From: Nocardia cyriacigeorgica GUH-2
GTDB lineage: Bacteria > Actinomycetota > Actinomycetes > Mycobacteriales > Mycobacteriaceae
Direction of reading: 5' to 3'
DNA length: 64,000 nt
NCBI RefSeq assembly: GCF_000284035.1
Contig: NC_016887.1
Location: 310,001 to 374,000, forward strand
In this document: positions 37,425 through 46,918 of the stretch, piece after piece
How positions within the stretch are numbered: position 1 is the first letter of the stretch
How the letters are laid out: each line of letters opens with the position of its first letter
Notes under the pieces: generated by a model
Database searches by the model: none
Told to the model about the DNA's origin: nothing
The model's input: only the letters and a program-made list of their open reading frames with translations
Position numbers and translations under genes: made by a program

Positions 37425-38681
37425 TCAGCGCGTGGCAGCGGTGGCCGGATATTCGGGCAGGTCATAGGTTTCGGTCTTGGACAGCATCTTCATCATCAGC
37501 GGCTTCATGATGCGCGCCGTCATCAGCTTGCTGACCAGCAGTCCGGCCCGGATCCCGAACCGGGTCTTCGGCGTCATCGCGCGCAGGCCGCCGGGCTGCA
37601 ATTCCTGGGCGAGCGCGACGAACGGACGCAACACCCGCTGGTAGTTCTCCAGGGCGGCCCGCGGATCGTCGCGGTGCGTGGCGATTTCACCGGCCAGCAC
37701 ATACGCGCCGACCAGCGCCATCGCGGTGCCCTGACCGGTGAGCGGGGACCCGCAGTAGCCGGCATCGCCGAGCAGCGCGACCCGGCCCTGAATCCAGCTC
37801 GGCATATCGATGCGGGCCAGCTCGTCGAAGTAGAAATCGTCGGCCTCGGGCATGGCAGCGGTGATGGCGGGTGCGGTCCAGCCGCCGCCGGCGAGCCGCT
37901 CGCGGATCAGCTGCTGCTGGGCCGCGACGTTGCGGCGCAACGCCGGATCGGCCTCGGCACGGATGACGACCAGGGCCTTGGACGTCGCCGGATCGGCGTC
38001 GGGCCGCATGCCGAGCCCGGTGGCGCCGGGTAGCGAATGCATGGTGAACCAGTGCGGTTCGATGCCGGCGGGGGTCGGCATGGTGAAGAAGGACATGTAG
38101 CCGCCGAGGTAGGTGCTGAACTGCTCTTCCGGGCCGAACACCAGCCGTCGGGTCGCCGAGTGCAGGCCGTCGGCGCCGATGACCAGGTCGAAGCGTTCGG
38201 TGCCGCCCGAGGCGAAGGTGACCACCACGCCGTCGTCGTCCTGGGTGAGCGCCTCGATCCATTCGCCGTAGCGGTAGTCGACGCCGCCGGCCGCCTCGAT
38301 GGCGTCGAGCAACACCTGGTTCAGGTCGCCGCGGCTGATCTCGATCTCGGCCACGCCGCCCTTGCCGTCGAACATCTCGGCGGGCATGCGCAGCAGTTGC
38401 TTGCCGTCGGCGTCGACGTGCACCATGCCGCGCTCGTCGAGCCGGCGGGCGTTGATACCGGGCATCAGGCTCATCCGCTCCGCTACTTCGCGGCTGGGAC
38501 CGCGCAGGTCGACGGCCTGGCCGCCGGGGCGGGGAGCGGCGGCGCGCTCCACCACCGTGACCGGGATGCCGTACCGGAGTAGTTGCAGCGCAACGGCATT
38601 GCCGCCGATGCCGCCGCCGGAGACGAGAACGCGGGGGCGGGTGGTCGGCTGCGAGGTGGGGGTGGCGGGCTGGGTGCTCAT
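37425..38681 (-). CDS. FAD-dependent aromatic-ring-type monooxygenase (PHBH fold)
   Basis: 418 residues from ATG 38681, with GAAGGAC seven bases upstream. Dinucleotide motif RVLVSGGGIGGNAVALQLLRYGIPVTVVER, the DG motif FDLVIGADGLHSATRR, and the second FAD motif GRVALLGDAGYCGSPLTGQGTAMALVGAYVLAGEI identify a class A flavoprotein monooxygenase. Related enzymes hydroxylate aromatic compounds or inactivate drugs such as tetracyclines and rifamycins. The divergent TetR gene and operators between them suggest inducible detoxification; the substrate is unknown. Confidence 0.83.
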   Translation of the reverse strand: MSTQPATPTSQPTTRPRVLVSGGGIGGNAVALQLLRYGIPVTVVERAAAPRPGGQAVDLRGPSREVAERMSLMPGINARRLDERGMVHVDADGKQLLRMPAEMFDGKGGVAEIEISRGDLNQVLLDAIEAAGGVDYRYGEWIEALTQDDDGVVVTFASGGTERFDLVIGADGLHSATRRLVFGPEEQFSTYLGGYMSFFTMPTPAGIEPHWFTMHSLPGATGLGMRPDADPATSKALVVIRAEADPALRRNVAAQQQLIRERLAGGGWTAPAITAAMPEADDFYFDELARIDMPSWIQGRVALLGDAGYCGSPLTGQGTAMALVGAYVLAGEIATHRDDPRAALENYQRVLRPFVALAQELQPGGLRAMTPKTRFGIRAGLLVSKLMTARIMKPLMMKMLSKTETYDLPEYPATAATR

Positions 38682-38709
38682 CGTTTCGTCCTTCGTTTGC
38701 TCGAACGTC

Positions 38710-38725
38710 TTAGACAAATGTCTAA
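38710..38725. promoter_or_regulatory. TetR operator between monooxygenase and TetR genes
   Basis: TTAGACA-AA-TGTCTAA, a perfect seven-base-arm palindrome 29 bases upstream of the monooxygenase ATG. A second, imperfect copy (TGTCTAGTACAAATG) lies near 38742-38756, close to the TetR promoter. Confidence 0.7.
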
Positions 38726-38769
38726 CAGAGCCTTGCACATCTGTCTAGTACAAATGTTCAAGACGTGCG

Positions 38770-38775
38770 TACAGT
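38770..38775 (+). promoter_or_regulatory. -10 element for leaderless TetR gene
   Basis: TACAGT, six bases before ATG 38782, just downstream of the second operator-like sequence. Confidence 0.5.
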
Positions 38776-38781
38776 GGGGAC

Positions 38782-39360
38782 ATGGGAAACAAGGAGGACC
38801 TGCTCGCCGCCGCCCGGGCCTGCGTGTACGAGCGCGGATTCGCCGCGACCACGGCGCGCGATATCGCCAATGCGGCGGGGGTGAGCCTGGCCGCGATCGG
38901 CTACCACTTCGGGTCGAAGGAGCGGCTGCTGACCGAGGCGCTCACCGCGGAATCCGGCCGCGAGATCGGCGACGCGCTCGACGAGCGGATCAAGGCAGCG
39001 AGCAAGGACGGCCGGTCACCGGCGCAGGCCTTTCCACTGGTCTGGAACGACATCGCCGAGGTCTTCGCGCGCAACCGGCAGATGCTGGTGGCGAGTGTGG
39101 AGAACATCATCCGGATCCACCGCACGCCGAGCGAGGCGGCACATATGTCCGGGCTGCTCGCCGAGGCCGTCGCGGAAATGGCAGAACTGGTGGCGCAGTC
39201 GCACCCGGAGCTGAGCGAGGAGCAGGCGCGGGCGGTCGCGCGGTTGTACTTCGCATTGCTGAACGGGCTGGCGCTGCAATGGATTACCGAGCCCGAGGGG
39301 GAGTTGCCCAGCGGGGATGAGCTGGCGGTGGCGATAGCCGCGCTCGCGCCGCGGAATTGA
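38782..39360 (+). CDS. TetR-family regulator
   Basis: 192 residues. The HTH lies in KEDLLAAARACVYERGFAATTARDIANAAGVSLAAIGYHFGSKERLLTEAL, followed by a helical ligand domain (TetR_C). It probably binds the TTAGACA/TGTCTAA palindrome and represses the divergent flavin monooxygenase; the second site near its own -10 would give autoregulation. The mRNA appears leaderless. It is convergent with the allophanate hydrolase gene across a strong terminator. Confidence 0.85.
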   Translation: MGNKEDLLAAARACVYERGFAATTARDIANAAGVSLAAIGYHFGSKERLLTEALTAESGREIGDALDERIKAASKDGRSPAQAFPLVWNDIAEVFARNRQMLVASVENIIRIHRTPSEAAHMSGLLAEAVAEMAELVAQSHPELSEEQARAVARLYFALLNGLALQWITEPEGELPSGDELAVAIAALAPRN

Positions 39361-39398
39361 CCAGCGGTTATCGGAGTGCTGGTCAGGAGTCGGCCGGC

Positions 39399-39436
39399 GA
39401 TCCGCGCGCCGCGACGTGATCAGCGGCGCGCGGATC
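39399..39436. terminator. Bidirectional hairpin terminator
   Basis: A 14-bp perfect stem (GATCCGCGCGCCGC with GCGGCGCGCGGATC) and a ten-base loop between the convergent TetR and allophanate hydrolase genes. Confidence 0.7.
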
Positions 39437-39439
39437 AAC

Positions 39440-41173
39440 TCAGTTCAGCTGCTCGAGGTACTTCTTCCACCCACCGAACTCGGTGATGTCGGTGGCCGCG
39501 ACCGCCGCGTCGTAGGTGCAGGCGAAGCCGACGACGGTGCGGCCGTCTTCGAGTTCGATATTGGCCAGCGCCATCGGGGCCGGGAGGGCGGCGAGGAAGG
39601 AGCCGAGGCCGGCGGCCGACAAGCCGAACAGTTCGCCGACGATGGGCGCGCCCTGGCCGGGGCCGTGTCGCACCAGGCCGGGTTTGGGTGGGATGGTGTC
39701 CAGGGCGGTGAGGCGGTAGGCGTCGGTGGTGCGGATTTCGCCGGCGAAGCGGGCGCCAATCTGTTCCAACTGCCAGTGCAGTGGCTGTCCGCGCAGGTGC
39801 GCGCCGAAGACGGCGAGTTCGGCGTCATGGCCGAACAGGGCCGGGGTGGAGTCGGTGCCGACCAGCCGGGCCGCGAGGTCGATGGCGACTTGATCGGCGA
39901 AGGCGGGCACAACGACCATGACACCGAAGGGCTGACCGTCCGCGGTGGGCTGTCCGGGAACGGCGACCGCCGCCATATCGAGCAGGTTGCAGAAGTTGGT
40001 GAAGGTGCCCATCCGGCGGTTGATGGTGACCGGATCGGCCTGCACGGCGGCAATGCTCGGATGTTCGGTGGTGGTCGGGAGCAGCAGTCCGTCGTAGCCG
40101 TCGAGCAGCCGGGCCGCGGCCGCGCGGGCGGTGACGAGGGCGTCGAGATCGGCGGCGAAACCGGGTCCGGTGGTGTGCTCGGCGGCCCCGATGATGCTCG
40201 CGACGGTGGGATCGAGCGTCTCCGGCGGCGCGGTGGCGAGGAAGGCGCCGACCGAGGCGTAGCGCTCGGCGACGATTGCGCCGTCGTAGAGCAGCAGGGC
40301 AGCCTCGAGCAGGGCCGAGATGTCGATCTCGGTGATGGTCACGCCGGAATCTGCCAGTCCGGCAATGGTTCTGGTGAACGCTTCGCGATACGGCGCGCTC
40401 AGCGCGGTCAGGTCCTCGGCACGCGGGACCGCGACCGTCGGCCGCTGCGGCGCGGCGAGCAGCACATCGGCGGGCCGTTTCCGGCTGCGCGGGTCGCGGG
40501 AATCCGGACCGGCCATGATCGCGGCCGCCGCCACCGCCCGTTCGAGGTCGGCGGCGAACACCGTGACGGCGTCGAAGTCCGCGCAGGCCGGCACCACACC
40601 GTGCACAGGCACCACACCCAGGGTGGCCTTGATCCCGACGATGCCCTGCAAAGCCGCGGGCACCCGGCCGGAACCGGCGGTGTCGGTGCCGATTCCGATA
40701 TCGGCGATGCCCAACGCCACTGCCACCGCCGAACCCGAGCTGGACCCGCCCGAGACCAACGCGGGATCGAAAGCATTACGCACCGGCCCGTACGGGCTGC
40801 GGGTGCCGACCAGGCCGGTGGCGAACTGATCGAGGTTCGTCTTGCCGAGCACGATCGCGCCCGCCGCGATCAGCCGCTCCACCGCGGCCGCGGTGACCTC
40901 CGGGGTGTAGGCGAAGGCCGGGCAGGCCGCCGTGGTCGGCAGCCCCGCGACGTCGACGTTGTCCTTGACCGCGACCAGCAACCCCGCCAGCGGCAGCATC
41001 TCACCTGCGGAGAGTCGCTGCTCGATCGCGGTGGCGTCGGCGGCGACCTCGCTCTCCGGACGCAGGGTGATCCACACCTCCGGCCGGTCCACCTCCGCGA
41101 TCCGGCGGTAGGCGGCGGCGACGCGCGCGGTGGGCGAACCGGGGAGGGCGTTGCCGAGTGGGCCGGCGCTCAT
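39440..41173 (-). CDS. atzF: Allophanate hydrolase
   Basis: 577 residues. The amidase-signature domain has the Ser-cisSer-Lys triad: Lys70 in LLVAVKDNVDVAG, Ser144 in VSGGSSSGSAVAV, and Ser168 in GTDTAGSGRVPA. The C-terminal 120 residues are the allophanate-hydrolase-specific domain (FGHDAELAVFGAHLRGQPLHWQLEQIGARFAGEIRTTDAYRL, then FGGWKKYLEQL). It splits allophanate into ammonia and carbon dioxide. Its ATG touches the stop of urea carboxylase with no gap, so the two are translationally coupled and work in sequence. Confidence 0.93.
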   Translation of the reverse strand: MSAGPLGNALPGSPTARVAAAYRRIAEVDRPEVWITLRPESEVAADATAIEQRLSAGEMLPLAGLLVAVKDNVDVAGLPTTAACPAFAYTPEVTAAAVERLIAAGAIVLGKTNLDQFATGLVGTRSPYGPVRNAFDPALVSGGSSSGSAVAVALGIADIGIGTDTAGSGRVPAALQGIVGIKATLGVVPVHGVVPACADFDAVTVFAADLERAVAAAAIMAGPDSRDPRSRKRPADVLLAAPQRPTVAVPRAEDLTALSAPYREAFTRTIAGLADSGVTITEIDISALLEAALLLYDGAIVAERYASVGAFLATAPPETLDPTVASIIGAAEHTTGPGFAADLDALVTARAAAARLLDGYDGLLLPTTTEHPSIAAVQADPVTINRRMGTFTNFCNLLDMAAVAVPGQPTADGQPFGVMVVVPAFADQVAIDLAARLVGTDSTPALFGHDAELAVFGAHLRGQPLHWQLEQIGARFAGEIRTTDAYRLTALDTIPPKPGLVRHGPGQGAPIVGELFGLSAAGLGSFLAALPAPMALANIELEDGRTVVGFACTYDAAVAATDITEFGGWKKYLEQLN

Positions 41174-44100
41174 CTAGTCGACTCCGATCACTGCGAGAGG
41201 GGTTCCGGGTTCCACTTTGGCACCCGGGGTGGCCAGGACCTTCAGCACCGTGCCCGCGTCCGGGCACTGTACTGGCAGTTCGAGTTTCATCGCTTCCAGG
41301 ACGGCGACCGTCGCACCGGCGGAAAGCCGTTGTCCTGCCTCGACTTCCACCCGCCAGACATTGCCGATCATCGGCGCCGTCACCACGGTGGCATTGTCCG
41401 GCATGCCCGCGAGCGGATCGTCGACGGTCTCGCTGACGATCTCGGCTCCCGTACCGCGATCGAATTCGCCGGCGGCCTGCCAGGCCTGCTTCTCTGCCTC
41501 GAACGCGGCCGCCTGCTTGGTCTCGAATTCGGCGATCGAATCGGCCTCCTCGCGCAGCAGCCGCAGGTGGTCGGCCAGGGCGAAGCTGCCCTCGCTGACC
41601 TCGGCGTCGAATCGTCCGGCGGTCGCGGCGGCGCGGTAGTCGAGGAGCTGGTCGGCGCTGACCGGCTCCCAGACGATGCGGTCGAAGAACCGGAACAGCC
41701 ATGGCGTCCCGGATTCGAACGGGGCGCGCTGACGGTAGCTCGACCAGATCGGCACCGTCCGCCCGATGAGCTGGTAGCCGCCAGGGGAGGCCATGCCGTA
41801 AACGCACAGGTACTTGCCGCCGATGCCGACCGCGTCCGACGGCGTCCACGTGCGCGCCGGGTTGTACTTGGTGGTGACCAGCCGGTGCCGCGGGTCGAGC
41901 GGAACCGCCAGCGGCGCACCGAGATACACATCGCCGAGGCCGAGCACCAGGTATTCGGCGGCGAAGACGGTGGCGCGCACGTCGTCGACGCTGTCGAGGC
42001 CGTTGATGCGGCGGATGAATTCGGTATTGGACGGCAGCCAGGGCGCGCTGTCGCGCACACCGCTGCGATAGCGGTCGATGGCCTCCGTGATCGACGGATC
42101 GTCGAACGACAGCGGCAACCGGATGGTGCGGCTGGGCACCACCAGGTCCTGGGTGGCGGGCAGTTCGGCCTCCAGCTCGGCCAGCACGCCGAGCAGCCGA
42201 TGCTGGGCCAGGACGTCGGGATCGAAGTGGATATGCAGTGAGCGCACGCCGGGCGTCACGTCGATGATGCCGGGCAGCCCGGCTCCGGCCAGGGCCGTGG
42301 ACAGGGCGTGCACCCGCATCCGCAGACCGAGATCGAGCACCATCTCGCCGTACTCGACCAGCACATTGTCGTCGCCGCCGCGCAGATAGCGGACCGGTGG
42401 ACGGTCGCCGGTGCCGTCGACGCCGCCGAGGATGCCGCGATCGCTCAGTCCGGCCAGCGGTTTCGGTACCGTCGTGCGGGCCCGCGCGGCGTTCGAGGCG
42501 CGCAGCTCGCCTGCGGTGGCGTCGTCCACCGGGACGAAGCGCACGCTGTCGCCCGGTCGCAGCTGGCCCAGTTTCCAGCGGTGCGCCGACACCACCGTCA
42601 GCGGGCAGGCGAAACCGCCCAGGCTCGGGCCGTCGGGACCGAGCAGGATCGGCGTATCACCGGAGACGTTGAGCGCGCCGACGCTGTACGGATTGTCGTG
42701 CAGGTTCGACGGATGCAGACCCGCCTCACCGCCGTCGGTGCGCGACCAGGTGGGTTTGGGACCTTCCAGCCGGATGCCGGTGCGGTTGGCGTGGCTGCCG
42801 ACCCGCCACTCGTGGGTGTAGAACTGCGCCATATCGGCGTCGGTGAAGTAGGCGGGCGCGGTTTGCGGGCCCTCGCCGACGGCCAGCTCCCAGACATGAC
42901 CGAAATCGGGGCGCTCGGCCGGTGGGATCGGGTGCGGTTCTTCCGTTGCGGCGTCGGCCAGGTGCAGTACATCGCCGGTGACCAGCGCTTTACCGGTCAC
43001 GCCGCCGAAGCCGCCGAGGGTGAAGGTCGACGCGCTGCTGTGATACGACGGTGCGTCGATGCCGCCGCGCACCGCGATATAGGTGCGCAGGCCGGTGTCG
43101 GCAGGGGCGCCCACATCCAGCACGCTGCCCGCGGCGACCGTGATCGGCTCCCACATCGGCACCGGTTCGCCGTCCACCTCGACCGGTGCGCCGGCGCCGC
43201 TCACACACACCACGGCGGTATCGGAGAACCGCAGCCGCGGACCGTGCAGCGTGCACTCCAGCGCGGGCGCGCCGGCCGGATTGCCCACGGCGGTATTGGC
43301 GAGGGTGAACGACAGATCGTCCATCGGGCCGGACGGCGGAATACCGACCTCCCACAGGCCGATTCGGCCGGGATGGTCCTGGATGGTGGTCATGGTGCCC
43401 GGGCGTTCCACGTCGATCCGCGCGGCGGTGGGCCGGATATCGGCGAGGGTGGCGGTGATGTGGGCGGCGCGGCGGACCGTGGGGTCGCTCGCGGCGGCGA
43501 GAAGTTGCGGCAGGTTGGTCTGCACGCCGTGGACGTGGGTCTGGGTGAGCGCATCGGTCAGGGCGGTGAACGCCTCGTCGCGATCGGCGCCTTGGGTGAT
43601 GACCTTGGCCAGCAGCGGGTCGTAGTAGGGGCTGACCTCGGTCCCGGTGCCGACCCAGGTATCCACGCGAGCCTGGTCAGGGAAGGTCGTCTCGGTGATC
43701 AAACCCGCGCTGGGCCGGTAGTCCTGGCCAGGATCTTCGGCATAGACGCGGGCTTCCACCGCCCAGCCTTCGATCGGTGGACCCGTCTCGGGCAGTTCGT
43801 CCAGCATCGCGGAATCGCCGCCCGCCAGCCGCAACATCCACTCGACGAGATCCACGCCGGTCACCGCCTCGGTCACCGGATGTTCCACCTGGAGCCGGGT
43901 ATTCATCTCCAGGAACGACGCCGCGTCGCGGTCGGCGTCGTAGACGAATTCGACGGTGCCCGCCGAGCGGTAGCCGACCGATCGGGCCAGCTCGCGCGAG
44001 ACCGACAGCAACTGCTGCGACAACTCGGTCGTGAGTCCGGGCGCCGGCGCCTCCTCGATCACCTTCTGATTGCGCCGCTGCAGCGAACAGTCCCGGGTAC

Positions 44101-44779
44101 CGAGGCTGACCACCCGGCCGAGGCCGTCGCCGAACACCTGCACCTCGACGTGCCGGGCCCGCGCCACGAACCGTTCCAGGAACACACCGGAGGTGGCGAA
44201 GTTGGTGGCGGCCAGCCGCTGCACCCGCTGGAAAGCGGCTCGTACTTGGTCGGCGTCGTGGCAGGCCTGCATGCCGATACCGCCGCCCCCGCCCACGGCC
44301 TTGAGCATGACCGGGAATCCGATCCGCTCGGCCTCGGCGACCGCGTGATCGGCCGATTCCAGCAGTCCCGAGCCGGGCACCAGCGGCACCCCGACGGCGC
44401 GGGCTGCCTCCCTGGCGGTGTGTTTGTCGCCGAAGATCCGCAGCTGGTCCGGGGTGGGGCCGACGAAGGCGATACCGGCCTTGGTCACCTCCTCGGCGAA
44501 TTCGGCCTTCTCGGACAGGAACCCGTAGCCGGGATGGATCGCCCCGGCCCCGGTGGCCAGTGCCGCCTCGATCACCCGATCGGTGCGCAGATAGGATTCC
44601 GCTGCCGCACTCGGACCGAGATATGCTGCCGCGTCCGCCATTTCGACGTGTGCGGCGCCGGCGTCGGCGTCGGAATAGACCGCGACGGTTTTGAGGCCGA
44701 GAGTGCGGGCGCTGCGCATGATGCGGCAGGCGATCTCGCCCCGATTGGCGACGAGGACGGTATCGAAATCCAGGCTCAC
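41174..44779 (-). CDS. uca: Urea carboxylase (biotin-dependent)
   Basis: 1201 residues. The order is biotin carboxylase ([21 protein letters not shown] at the start, ATP-grasp with [12 protein letters not shown]), the KipA/KipI-like carboxyltransferase domains ([41 protein letters not shown] onward, about 455-1010), and a C-terminal biotin carrier with the EAMKLE lysine. AGGAG before GTG 44779 is good. It carboxylates urea to allophanate, consumed by the next gene. Some members of this family prefer guanidine, and I cannot exclude that here. No guanidine riboswitch and no urea-carboxylase-associated (UAAP) genes are seen nearby. Confidence 0.92.
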   Translation of the reverse strand: [1201 protein letters not shown]

Positions 44780-44804
44780 GTCGGGCTCCTGTGTTCAGTT
44801 GGGA

Positions 44805-45512
44805 TTAATCGGTGGCCAGTGACATGGCGGCGATCGCGCGGGTGACCCGGTCGAGCACGACATCGAGGGATTCGCCGATATGGGTGTGCAGCAGCCGGTA
44901 GGCCAGCGAAAGATCGTCGGCGAGAACGGCATCGAGAATGGCCAGGTGCTCGGAGATGGTGGTCTCGATGCGGTTGTTGACCATGAAGTCGTACATCCGC
45001 ACATGCCGGATGCGGGAGTTCACCGAGCGCAGCGCCCGGACCATCTCGGCATTGCCGGACGCGGTCAGCAGGGTGACGTGGAATTCCTCGTCACGGACCA
45101 CGAAACCCGGTTCCTGTTCGGGCGGGTCGGCCTGTAGCTCCAGCCAGGCCTTACGCTCGGCGGTCAGCAGCGCCTTGTCGTGCACCACGTCCGGGTTCTG
45201 CATGGCGCGCTGTAAACCGCCCAGCTCCAGGGTGATTCGCAGCTCGTAGAGATCACGCACCAGCGGAATGCTCGGGCGGACCGGCGAGAACCCGTACTCC
45301 TCGCGTTGCAGCAGTCCGTCCGAGCAGAGCACGGTGAGTGCCTCACGGACCGGTGTGCGCGAGATGCCGAAGCGTGCGGAGACCTTCGGTTCGGTGAGGC
45401 GTTCGCCGAACTTGATGTCGCCGTTCATCAGCTCCGCGCGCAGGGTTTCGTACACCACGTCCCGCAGCGGTTTTCCCGAGGTATCGGCCGGTGTGGCCAC
45501 CCGTGTCGACAT
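44805..45512 (-). CDS. GntR-family (FCD) regulator of the urea carboxylase operon
   Basis: 235 residues. An N-terminal winged helix (LRDVVYETLRAELMNGDIKFGERLTEPKVSARFGISRTPVREALTVLCSDGLLQ) is followed by an FCD ligand domain (DLYELRITLELGGL, EEFHVTLLTASGN, SEHLAILDAVLADD with the metal-binding histidines). It is the first gene before uca-atzF, 25 bases upstream on the same strand, so it probably senses urea, guanidine or a product and controls the operon. A GTATAC palindrome at 45517-45522, just before the ATG, is a candidate autoregulatory site. Confidence 0.85.
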   Translation of the reverse strand: MSTRVATPADTSGKPLRDVVYETLRAELMNGDIKFGERLTEPKVSARFGISRTPVREALTVLCSDGLLQREEYGFSPVRPSIPLVRDLYELRITLELGGLQRAMQNPDVVHDKALLTAERKAWLELQADPPEQEPGFVVRDEEFHVTLLTASGNAEMVRALRSVNSRIRHVRMYDFMVNNRIETTISEHLAILDAVLADDLSLAYRLLHTHIGESLDVVLDRVTRAIAAMSLATD

Positions 45513-45646
45513 ACCTGTATACGCTATGGACCTCGCGTTTCCGTCGAATCACCGTGCGTAACCGGTAGGTAAGCGTGTGCTCACCGCGGCGTTTGTCCGG
45601 CGGAGCGTTCCCGGATTTCCGCACGTCATCGCCATCGCACTCGACT

Positions 45647-45676
45647 GTAGACAAATATGCGATTCTGTCTTACCGT
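45647..45676 (+). promoter_or_regulatory. P450 promoter: inverted repeat and -10
   Basis: GTAGACA (45647-45653) faces TGTCTTAC (45666-45673), an imperfect inverted repeat suited to the TetR protein encoded two genes on. TACCGT (45671-45676) is a -10 six bases before ATG 45683, so the P450 transcript looks leaderless. Confidence 0.5.
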
Positions 45677-45682
45677 CGGAAC

Positions 45683-46906
45683 ATGTTGGCTGAAGAGTAT
45701 CGCGCGGCTCCGGTGTTCGAACTGCGCTCCGGACCCACCTGGCGGGCGCCGTGGGCGATGTATGCCGCACTGCGCGAACATGATCCGGTGCACCGGGTGG
45801 TGCCCGCCGGGCAACCCGACCACGACTACTGGGTGCTGACCCGGCACGAGCACGTCTACGCCGCCGCCCGCGACACCGACACCTTCTCCTCCCGCGACGG
45901 GCTCACCGTCGAATACGGCGAGCTCGAGCAGATCGGATTGACCGCCAATCCGCCGATGGTCATGCAGGATCCGCCGCAGCACACCGAGTTCCGCAAGCTG
46001 GTCGCGCGCGGATTCACCCCGCGCCAGGTCGCCGACGTCGAGCCGGTGGTGCGCGCCTTCGTCCGCGAACGGCTGGACCGGCTGGCCGAGCAGGGCGGCG
46101 GCGATATCGTCAAAGACCTGTTCAAACCGCTGCCGAGCATGGTGGTGGCCTATTACCTGGGGGTGCCCGAGCAGGATCGGGACCGATTCGATGGCTGGAC
46201 CGACGCCGTGGTCGCCGCCAGCACCGAACGCACCGCCGACGCCCAGCAGGCCTCGATGGAGATGCTCGGCTACTTCGCCGAGCTGATCAAACGCCGGCGC
46301 ACCGATCCCGGCGACGACACGGTCTCGCTGCTGGTCCAGGCAGGCATGGCCGCCGATGACAGCGATGTCGACGGCCTGGTGCAGATCCTGGCCTACACCT
46401 GGACCATGGTCGCCGGCGGCAACGACACCACCACCGGCCTGCTCGGCGGCGCGGTGCAGTTGTTGCAGCAGCATCCCGAGCAGCGCGCCGCACTGGCCGC
46501 CGATCCCGCTCGGATCAAACTCGCGGTGGAAGAGTTCGCGCGGCTGACCTCGCCCGTACAAGGCCTGGCCCGCACCACCACTCGTGAGGTGGAGCTGGCC
46601 GGCGTCACCATACCCGCCGGACGCAAGGTGCTGCTGGTGTACGGGTCGGCGAATCGGGACGAGCAGGTCTTCGGCGCCGACGCCGCCGAACTCGATATCG
46701 AGCGGAACCCGCAGCGCATCATGACCTTCGGACACGGCCCGCACCACTGTCTCGGTGCGGCCGCCGCCCGCATGCAGGCGCGGGTGGCGCTGGAGGAACT
46801 GCTGGAACGGTTCCCGAACTATCGCGTGGACATCGATGCGGTGGCGTACGCGACCGGCCCGTACGTGCGCCGGCCCACCACCGTGCCGTTCCGGTGCGCG
46901 GGCTGA
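45683..46906 (+). CDS. Cytochrome P450
   Basis: 407 residues from ATG 45683, fixed by the leaderless promoter. The I-helix reads MVAGGNDTTTGLLGG (oxygen-binding Asp-Thr), the ExxR-type region is followed by LARTTTREVELAGVTIPAGRKVLLVYGSANRDEQVFG, and the heme thiolate is in FGHGPHHCLGAAAARMQ. It resembles the CYP125/142/124-like steroid- or fatty-acid-hydroxylating bacterial group in length, but the subfamily is not certain. It needs external ferredoxin and reductase, which are not adjacent. A TetR gene follows after 12 bases. Confidence 0.88.
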   Translation: MLAEEYRAAPVFELRSGPTWRAPWAMYAALREHDPVHRVVPAGQPDHDYWVLTRHEHVYAAARDTDTFSSRDGLTVEYGELEQIGLTANPPMVMQDPPQHTEFRKLVARGFTPRQVADVEPVVRAFVRERLDRLAEQGGGDIVKDLFKPLPSMVVAYYLGVPEQDRDRFDGWTDAVVAASTERTADAQQASMEMLGYFAELIKRRRTDPGDDTVSLLVQAGMAADDSDVDGLVQILAYTWTMVAGGNDTTTGLLGGAVQLLQQHPEQRAALAADPARIKLAVEEFARLTSPVQGLARTTTREVELAGVTIPAGRKVLLVYGSANRDEQVFGADAAELDIERNPQRIMTFGHGPHHCLGAAAARMQARVALEELLERFPNYRVDIDAVAYATGPYVRRPTTVPFRCAG

Positions 46907-46918
46907 GAAGATCAGCCG

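Noticed and set aside
39416..45000. Very long open frames on the + strand antisense to allophanate hydrolase and urea carboxylase (about 940 and 845 codons)
   Set aside because: They mirror the codon bias of the real minus-strand genes, have repetitive Arg/Gly/His composition and no family motifs, and lack ribosome sites.
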